Positions 59,598 through 64,000 of a stretch of 64,000 nucleotides of DNA are shown here, piece after piece. A program made the translations under genes and the position numbers. Every line of letters starts with the position of its first letter. Within the stretch, counting starts at the first letter, position 1. The DNA is taken from positions 1 to 64,000 of the forward strand of contig CATJCP010000191.1 in assembly GCA_949737515.1 (NCBI GenBank), read 5' to 3'. This DNA comes from an uncultured Oscillospiraceae bacterium. GTDB lineage: Bacteria > Bacillota > Clostridia > Oscillospirales > Ruminococcaceae. Below the pieces are notes generated by a model that saw only the letters and a list, made by a program, of their open reading frames with translations, was not told the origin of the DNA and ran no database searches.

Positions 59598-60827
59598 TTA
59601 CGCCCCAGCGTTCAAGTTAGAGGCCTCCTCCGGTTTGTCAGATGATCCAGACTCCGGAGATGAACTCCCTTCCGCAGAAGCGACCGGGGAATTCTCAGAG
59701 GCTACGGGCTGCGGGCTTTCCGGTTGAGGAGGTTCTTCAGCAGCTGGAGCGTCCATCGGGACGTTCTCCGGCGGACTGCTCTCAGGTTCCCTCTGCTCCA
59801 GGCTTTCCACAAGCGTAAACGGCGCGTAATAGGTGTTCCTGGCCATGGTTTTTACCAAACGGTATTCTCCCGGCTCCAGGGGCCAGAAGGGAACCAAGAA
59901 AAAGGATTCCCGCATCACCCCCCGGGGCTCCACAATAATGATAAAGTCCGGTCCACCACTTCCCTCGTACCGTTTCCATACATCTCCTTCCAGGCGCTCT
60001 AAAACGCACCGGTAGGAAAAGGACAGCTCCTGGTCCGTCTTGTTGATCACTTCATAGTCCACGCTTTCGCTGGCCGTCAAATAGACGTCCTTTAAGGTGT
60101 GTATCTCGTAAAGAGAAGTATCCTCTGCCAGAGGGTCTTCCTGGATCTCAAAGGGGGCGGTACGCCAATAGTGCTGGTTGATATAGACGCGGAGGCGGTA
60201 ATAGCCCGCCGGGATGCGGTTATCCCCATACCGCTCGTTGGGTTCCTGGAGCCATTCCACAGGCACCCCTACCAGACGGCTTTTCCCAGGCTCCACCGCA
60301 TACTGGATGGACTGAGAGTCCAATCGGTGGCTCCCCCCGATTGGGGTCCACTGTCCCCCTACCAGCCTTTCCATTTCGTAGTCCCGCATGATGTACATGG
60401 CCTCCTGGCTCTGGTTGGTCAGGCGGAAATAGATTCGTGTGGACTCTGCGCCGTATACCATTTTTTCCAGCGCCACATCCGCCAGCTGCCACAGGGACGG
60501 CTCCTGGGATTCAGGGGTGGAAGGCACATCAGTACCCCCTCCTGGTTCCGAACCTCCTGGTTCCGAAGAGGTTGTTTCAGCAGACAAAGAGCTGGATGAA
60601 GAGGAAGGCGGAGAAAGGGACGAAACAGACTGGGAAGAACTGCTCTGGGAGGTTGAAGGCAGGGAAACAGAACTTTGGGAGGAGGAGGATGACGGCTGAG
60701 ATGAAACAGAGACTTGGGATATGCTCTGGGAGGACAAGTCCCCTTGCCCCTGGCACCCTGCTAATAACGCCGCACAAAAAATACCCGCCAGCATTGCCAG
60801 CGCCTCCTGATACAATCCGACCCGCAT
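59598..60827 (-). CDS. Ser-rich lipoprotein with two Ig-like domains
   Basis: A 409-residue secreted lipoprotein. The signal ends in the lipobox LLAGC (Cys25 from the track start). A ~70-residue Ser/Gln/Pro linker spans the wall (VSVSSQPSSSSSQ and similar). Two Ig-like repeats follow: SLWQLADVALEKMVYGAEST, YIMRDYEMERLVGGQWTPIG; and DVYLTASESVDYEVINKTDQ, YRCVLERLEGDVWKRYEGSG. The pattern matches the Big_14-type domain in Clostridia. A Pro/Glu/Ser tail ends the protein. Translation may start at ATG 60794 (AGGAGG 8 nt upstream) instead of 60827 (no SD), giving a shorter signal peptide with no basic residue; this is unresolved. Confidence 0.8.
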   Translation of the reverse strand: MRVGLYQEALAMLAGIFCAALLAGCQGQGDLSSQSISQVSVSSQPSSSSSQSSVSLPSTSQSSSSQSVSSLSPPSSSSSSLSAETTSSEPGGSEPGGGTDVPSTPESQEPSLWQLADVALEKMVYGAESTRIYFRLTNQSQEAMYIMRDYEMERLVGGQWTPIGGSHRLDSQSIQYAVEPGKSRLVGVPVEWLQEPNERYGDNRIPAGYYRLRVYINQHYWRTAPFEIQEDPLAEDTSLYEIHTLKDVYLTASESVDYEVINKTDQELSFSYRCVLERLEGDVWKRYEGSGGPDFIIIVEPRGVMRESFFLVPFWPLEPGEYRLVKTMARNTYYAPFTLVESLEQREPESSPPENVPMDAPAAEEPPQPESPQPVASENSPVASAEGSSSPESGSSDKPEEASNLNAGA

Positions 60828-61276
60828 TCAGTTCTACCCCATTTCTTTTTTCCTGCTCTCCAGTTCTGGTTTCCGGTTATCCCAGGGCCCAAGGCGTTTG
60901 CGCTCTATGCCGCGCCTTAAGCCTGCCACCCAGGGGAGCTTTATCAAAATCCAGATAAAAAACATCTTTCAGGCGAAAACCAATCATGCTAAATGTCAGG
61001 AATGAAATCATACATCTACTTGTCATTATACTGTAACAAAGTATCGAAAATAAAGCAGATTTACTACCAATTTGTGAATACTTTTTTTCTTTGCACAAAA
61101 AAGAAAGGAAACAGACAAAAAATTGTTCCATTTGACCAACGGTACAATTCGTTTGTCCGTTTCCTTTCAGAAACGCTATCCCTACCAAGTAGGGATATGG
61201 CCCATCCTTTTAAGATGCTCCGCCTCAGTCGCACAGCGGGCTCCTCCTTAATGCAGGAAGCGCAACGACATGTTTC
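60828..61276. other. Non-coding region with a long imperfect hairpin
   Basis: No gene is seen. A 66-base hairpin (61103-61168) pairs GAAAGGAAACAGACAAA with TTTGTCCGTTTCCTTTC and has an inner AATTGT/ACAATT stem. On the minus strand it runs into TTTCTTTTTT, so it could terminate queT. Beside it TATCCCTACCAAGTAGGGATA (61177-61197) is a perfect 9-bp hairpin. Confidence 0.55.
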
Positions 61277-61843
61277 TCAAAGACTTCCTTGACGGGAGGC
61301 CTGTCCGGCCTTTGGGTAAGGGAACAGCTTTTTGGTTACGCCCGTCTTTTCCAGGAGCCACACCAAAGGGAGGCCCAGGGCAAAACAGGAGACCAATTCC
61401 CCAACCCCCACGCTGAGGGCCTGAACCGCGAAGATGTCCCACTGGAAACGGCCCGCGAATAAAAAGGTCAGTTCCCCTCCGATAATAGCGGCATTGAGCA
61501 GCACAGGGGGGACTGCAGCCAGCACCGGAAGTCCCTTAAAGCGTATATTTCTCAGCCAATAGGAGAGAACGGCGGCAATGACGGTGGCCAATGTGCCAAA
61601 GGGGATATCCAGCCAGCCCAAGATGTCTGCGCCGGTAAAAAAGCCGACTGTATTGGTGACAAGGCATCCCAGGGATACCCCCACAATCATAACCGGGTCA
61701 AAGACTGGCAGGAGGGTGAGGGCCTCCGCCACCCGCATCTGCACCGTTCCAAAGGAAATAGGCGCCAGCGCCAGGCTGACAGCCGAGTACATGGCCGCAA
61801 TCATAGCAGCCAAGGCCATTTGGTAGGCTTTGCTCTGTTTCAT
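61277..61843 (-). CDS. queT: QueT family ECF-transporter substrate-binding subunit (queuosine precursor uptake)
   Basis: A 188-residue integral membrane protein, the S component of an energy-coupling factor transporter for preQ0/preQ1-type queuosine precursors. ALAAMIAAMYSAVSLALAPI and SFGTVQMRVAEALTLLPVFD are the characteristic first helix and loop. GVSLGCLVTNTVG and PPVLLNAAIIGGELTF follow, in about six helices. The shared EcfA/EcfT parts are not in this window. AAAGGA lies 9 nt before the ATG. The leader contains a possible preQ1 aptamer, and a terminator separates it from the upstream tRNA. Confidence 0.92.
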   Translation of the reverse strand: MKQSKAYQMALAAMIAAMYSAVSLALAPISFGTVQMRVAEALTLLPVFDPVMIVGVSLGCLVTNTVGFFTGADILGWLDIPFGTLATVIAAVLSYWLRNIRFKGLPVLAAVPPVLLNAAIIGGELTFLFAGRFQWDIFAVQALSVGVGELVSCFALGLPLVWLLEKTGVTKKLFPYPKAGQASRQGSL

Positions 61844-61850
61844 GTTTTTT

Positions 61851-61895
61851 GTCCTTTCGTAGTATAGTTTAAAGTCAGGAAGTTGCGACTGACTG
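61851..61895 (-). promoter_or_regulatory. Possible preQ1-I-like riboswitch in the queT leader
   Basis: On the minus strand AGTCAG-TCGCAACTTC-CTGACT forms a short stem with a UCGCA-containing loop, followed by an A/T-rich tail TTTAAACTATACTACG and then AAAGGAC, whose SD could pair with the loop TTCC as in an H-type pseudoknot. This resembles the small preQ1-I class (loop UCGCAGU in the Thermoanaerobacter example), but the tail is longer than usual. Context with queT supports it. Confidence 0.45.
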
Positions 61896-61936
61896 CCGGA
61901 AATCCCCCGCCCGAGCCTGGCTGGCCACAGACCGCA

Positions 61937-61963
61937 GAAAAGCCGCCCGCACAGCGGACGGCT
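61937..61963 (-). terminator. Terminator of the tRNA-Arg gene
   Basis: On the minus strand AGCCGTCCGC-TGT-GCGGGCGGCT (10 bp, one G-T pair) is followed by TTTTCT, 24 bases after the tRNA. Confidence 0.88.
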
Positions 61964-61987
61964 CCCCTCTCGGTCCCATGAAAATAG

Positions 61988-62061
61988 TGCGCCTGAAGGG
62001 ATTTGAACCCCCGGCTTCGTCCTTAGGAGGGACGCACTCTATCCAGCTGAGTTACAGACGC
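61988..62061 (-). tRNA. tRNA-Arg, anticodon CCT
   Basis: A 74-nt cloverleaf on the minus strand. The acceptor is GCGTCTG/CAGGCGC, the D arm contains AACTCAGCTGGATAGAGT, the anticodon stem is CGTCC/GGACG with loop CTCCTAA (anticodon CCT, reading AGG), and the T arm is GGGGGTTCAAATCCC-like. The discriminator is A and CCA is not encoded. A consensus promoter and a terminator flank it. Confidence 0.95.
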
Positions 62062-62081
62062 ATGGATTTCATAGCTTATTT

Positions 62082-62110
62082 ATTTTACTACCCTGGGCCG
62101 GTTTTGTCAA
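62082..62110 (-). promoter_or_regulatory. Promoter of tRNA-Arg
   Basis: On the minus strand TTGACA and TAAAAT are separated by 17 bp, ~20 bases before the tRNA 5' end. Confidence 0.85.
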
Positions 62111-62333
62111 GCCTGACGTCCACTTTTTTGGAATAACATCCTTCCGCGGGGAAAAGCTAATGGGGATATGGGCAAAACGCCGGGAGAGACACGGAAAAAT
62201 TTATTGTACCACAGGCCTCCCCCTTCCCCCGCGTTCTTCTTTATGTTATAATGAAGCTAATTTGACAGTTTCTAAACGTCAATACAAAATACAGCCGCAT
62301 CCGAAACGCTAAGGACAGGAGTTGAAAGCCAAT

Positions 62334-62780
62334 ATGCTCAAACGGGAAAAATCATGCGGGGCACTGGTGTACCGCAGACTGGAGGAAGGGAAGCGACTCC
62401 AATTTCTTCTGATCAAGCATCGGTCGGACGGGCATTGGTCCTTTCCCAAGGGCCATGTGGAGCTGGGGGAAACAGAGGTACAGACCGCCCTGCGGGAGGT
62501 CCGGGAAGAAACGGGGCTGCGGATACAGTTGTTAAAGGGCTTTCGCCACAGTGTGGAGTACTATCCCAAGCCAAATATCCGCAAACAGGTGATCTACTTT
62601 TTGGGGAATACCCAGGACGAGAGCATAACACCCCAGGAGGAGGAGGTCAGCGAAGCCCGCTGGCTGGACTTGGAGGAAGCCTACCGCCAGGTAACTTTTG
62701 ACAATGACAGGCACCTCCTTGACCGGGCCGCCGCCTTTTTGTCATCCCCCGAATCCAGCATCCAGGGCAGCGGGCAATAG
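62334..62780 (+). CDS. Nudix hydrolase (Ap4A-hydrolase-like)
   Basis: A 148-residue pyrophosphatase. SCGALVYRR and FLLIKHRSDGHWSFPKGHVE, continuing with the Nudix box GHVELGETEVQTALREVREE, are typical of bis(5'-nucleosyl)-tetraphosphatase-like proteins (MutT fold). RKQVIYFLG and EEEVSEARWLDLEEAY follow. The enzyme probably cleaves Ap4A or other damaged nucleotides; the substrate is not certain. The ATG at 62334 has AGGAG 12 nt upstream; the track uses TTG 12 bases earlier. It ends 55 nt before a strong bidirectional terminator. Confidence 0.9.
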   Translation: MLKREKSCGALVYRRLEEGKRLQFLLIKHRSDGHWSFPKGHVELGETEVQTALREVREETGLRIQLLKGFRHSVEYYPKPNIRKQVIYFLGNTQDESITPQEEEVSEARWLDLEEAYRQVTFDNDRHLLDRAAAFLSSPESSIQGSGQ

Positions 62781-62834
62781 GGGAAGGTTGATATATATTC
62801 TTTCCTTTATCGAATATCGAACGTCATAAAATCA

Positions 62835-62882
62835 AAAAAGAAATAACCGTTCTGCCCCCCAGCTTACGGTTATTTCTTTTTT
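62835..62882. terminator. Terminator after the Nudix gene
   Basis: AAAAAGAAATAACCGT and ACGGTTATTTCTTTTT form a 16-bp perfect stem with a 15-base loop, then TTGTTA. Confidence 0.88.
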
Positions 62883-63126
62883 GTTACTGGGGAAATCCGC
62901 CGTCTTACGAATTTCCCCATCTATTTTTTATTATACTGGATTTCCTATTTTTGTCAAGCAAAAAGTGAATTAAAAACATGGAAATATTTATAAGTCAAAA
63001 TAAAAGTATAACTTATTTGGAAAATTTTCTCTATATGGAGCTACACTCCCCTTCCAAAGGAAGAAAATTCCCCCTTTTTCTGGGTCTTTGCAATTTGTCC
63101 GCACTGTGAATATTTTTTGAATTTAT

Positions 63127-63175
63127 CGTTTTTCGATAAAATAATATTGCATTTCGATAAAATATATTTTATAAT
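63127..63175 (+). promoter_or_regulatory. Promoter with repeated TTTCGATAAAAT operator-like boxes
   Basis: TTGCAT (63147) and TATAAT (63170) are 17 bp apart. TTTCGATAAAAT occurs at 63131 and 63152, exactly 21 bp (two turns) apart, and the first copy forms a TATCG...CGATA palindrome. It lies 31 bases upstream of a DUF2975/HTH gene pair and is probably the HTH protein's own operator. Confidence 0.6.
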
Positions 63176-63205
63176 AATGTCAAGTCATTTCAAGGAGGCC
63201 AAATC

Positions 63206-63655
63206 ATGTGGGATGAAAAAAAGTCCATCGCCTTGTCTAAGCTTGGAGTTCTTATATTTATGCTGCTGATATTGGCTGCGGCTGTCTTTGCCCCATGGCT
63301 GGTAGACTGGCTGGTCAATTTCAGCCAGGCCCATTTGGCGGGGAAGGAGCCCTTGTTTTATATCACCCTTTATACCGGCTGTATCCCCGCCATGCTGCTG
63401 CTGTATGAGCTTTACCAGCTGCTCCAGCGCATCAGCAGAGGAGAGGTATTTGTGCCGAAAAACGTAACAAGCCTGCGGCGGATTTCGTGGTACGCCTTTC
63501 TGGGCGGCGGGATCTGCCTGGGGTCGGCGCTGTACTACATTCTCTTTTTGCTGATCGCCTTTGCAGCAGCCTTTGCGGGGATTGTCGTGCGGGTGGTCAA
63601 GAACGTGTTTGCCCAGGCGGTGGAGCTGAAACAGGAAATGGATTATACGGTATAA
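63206..63655 (+). CDS. DUF2975-family membrane protein
   Basis: A 149-residue protein with four predicted helices (residues ~14-34, 50-66, 88-107, 108-130). The pattern KLGVLIFMLLILAAAVFAPW and LISRGEVFVPKNVTSLRRIS-like (LQRISRGEVF, NVTSLRRISW) matches DUF2975, whose genes are almost always paired with a small YozG-like HTH gene, as here. AAGGAGG lies 7 nt before the ATG. Its role is not established. Confidence 0.88.
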   Translation: MWDEKKSIALSKLGVLIFMLLILAAAVFAPWLVDWLVNFSQAHLAGKEPLFYITLYTGCIPAMLLLYELYQLLQRISRGEVFVPKNVTSLRRISWYAFLGGGICLGSALYYILFLLIAFAAAFAGIVVRVVKNVFAQAVELKQEMDYTV

Positions 63656-63699
63656 CATCATTCTTTGTAGATTCATATAAAGCAAGGGGGCGCGAAATA

Positions 63700-63906
63700 T
63701 TGCCGATCATTGTAAACCTGGATGTGATGATGGCGAAGCGGAAAATATCCAGCGGGGAATTGGCCCAGCGGATCGGCATCACGCCGGCAAACCTGTCCAT
63801 TTTAAAGAACAACAAGGCAAAGGCCATACGCTTCTCCACTTTGGAGGCCATCTGCCGGGAGCTGGACTGCCAGCCATCGGATCTGTTGAGATATGAAGAA
63901 ATATAA
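63700..63906 (+). CDS. YozG-like small XRE regulator
   Basis: A 68-residue helix-turn-helix protein. IIVNLDVMMAKRKISSGELA, RIGITPANLSILKNNKAKAI and RFSTLEAICRELDCQPSDLL are the near-invariant YozG-like sequence. The ORF track joins it to an unrelated 5' extension (63487); the real start is TTG 63700, with AAGGGGG 9 nt upstream. It begins 44 nt after the DUF2975 gene and likely represses the promoter with the TTTCGATAAAAT boxes. DUF2975-YozG pairs are widespread in Firmicutes without a known signal. Confidence 0.92.
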   Translation: MPIIVNLDVMMAKRKISSGELAQRIGITPANLSILKNNKAKAIRFSTLEAICRELDCQPSDLLRYEEI

Positions 63907-63940
63907 AGCATGTATACATAAATGAAGGGAGCGAATATCC

Positions 63941-64000
63941 ATGGATGAAAACAGAGAAAAGGGTCTGCCGGAACAGCCTTCGGAGCAGGAGACTCCGACA
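63941..64000 (+). CDS. Start of an unidentified gene, cut by the window end
   Basis: ATG at 63941 with GAAGGGAG upstream opens a Glu/Gln/Pro-rich frame of at least 20 codons (MDENREKGLPEQPSE start). It follows the YozG-like gene by 34 nt and is probably in the same operon. Nothing more can be said from the visible part. Confidence 0.6.
   Translation, partial: MDENREKGLPEQPSEQETPT

Noticed and set aside
60993-61292. 99-codon + ORF
   Set aside because: It crosses the long hairpin and overlaps the queT stop; no SD and no recognisable sequence.
63487-63699. Track start at 63487 for the YozG-like protein
   Set aside because: The extra 71 residues are read out of frame within DUF2975; orthologues begin near the TTG at 63700, which has its own SD.

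Overview
The window looks like a chromosomal segment of a low-oxygen, Gram-positive Clostridia-type bacterium, most likely Oscillospirales (Ruminococcaceae/Oscillospiraceae-like). The grounds are a fairly GC-rich coding sequence, strong AGGAGG-type ribosome binding sites, a two-subunit iron-sulfur fumarase, PadR/HAAS regulatory cassettes, QueT, EpsG, short serine-rich lipoproteins, a SpoIIQ-like M23 protein (hinting at sporulation) and a lysine riboswitch. No plasmid, phage or transposase gene is visible. Species cannot be named from the sequence alone.

Layout. 0-7.8 kb: 3' end of mfd, an S9 peptidase, then a Cys-type sulfatase with two PF00756-type esterases, and an AraC-VOC regulator. 7.8-8.9 kb: a gene-poor scar. 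8.9-15.7 kb: NAD(P)HX repair enzyme, GH42 beta-galactosidase, amidohydrolase, double-domain PPK2 and a small XRE repressor. 15.8-18.9 kb: a lysine riboswitch with terminator controlling a YfcC-family permease and an M20 peptidase, which I read as a lysine or lysyl-peptide uptake module. 18.9-21.5 kb: a dense non-coding hairpin element, a GNAT gene with an apparent ATT start, and two tandem paralogous membrane proteins. 21.5-32.2 kb, mostly minus strand: DUF1624-type acyltransferase, DUF4358 lipoprotein, GNAT, polA-fumA-fumB, and a YfhO/GT2 envelope glycosylation pair. 32.2-34.5 kb: a 107-bp palindromic repeat, then GNAT-dus. 34.6-40.7 kb: PadR-HAAS-DUF4097-like operon, a C39-like cysteine peptidase homologue, and a MacB-like ABC exporter. 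40.9-48.1 kb: geranylgeranyl-reductase-like oxidoreductase, ricin-type lectin, DAHP synthase, EpsG and a partner membrane protein, a split chromate transporter, HemW. 48.2-53.4 kb: SpoIIQ-like M23 protein, two adjacent nitrilase-fold proteins that both lack the catalytic cysteine, a non-coding AT-rich stretch, tadA, CPBP protease. 53.6-64 kb: a 1205-residue LamG/CARDB-type protein, glnS, lipoprotein, queT with a possible preQ1 switch, tRNA-Arg(CCT), Nudix hydrolase, and a DUF2975/YozG-like pair.

How the genes fit together. Several groups suit a gut scavenger of host and dietary material (sulfatase, esterases, GH42, large LamG protein, lysine-peptide module). Housekeeping genes (mfd, polA, dus, tadA, glnS, aroF, hemW) are interspersed. 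The most novel-looking items are the lysine-riboswitch YfcC/M20 module, the pseudo-nitrilase pair, the hairpin-rich element at 19.0-19.2 kb and the leaderless 1205-residue protein. The first ~75 bases look like a chimeric junction inside mfd and should be checked as a possible assembly artefact.

Coordinates of many starts differ from the ORF track because I moved them to the ATG/GTG/TTG with a properly spaced Shine-Dalgarno (SD) sequence.
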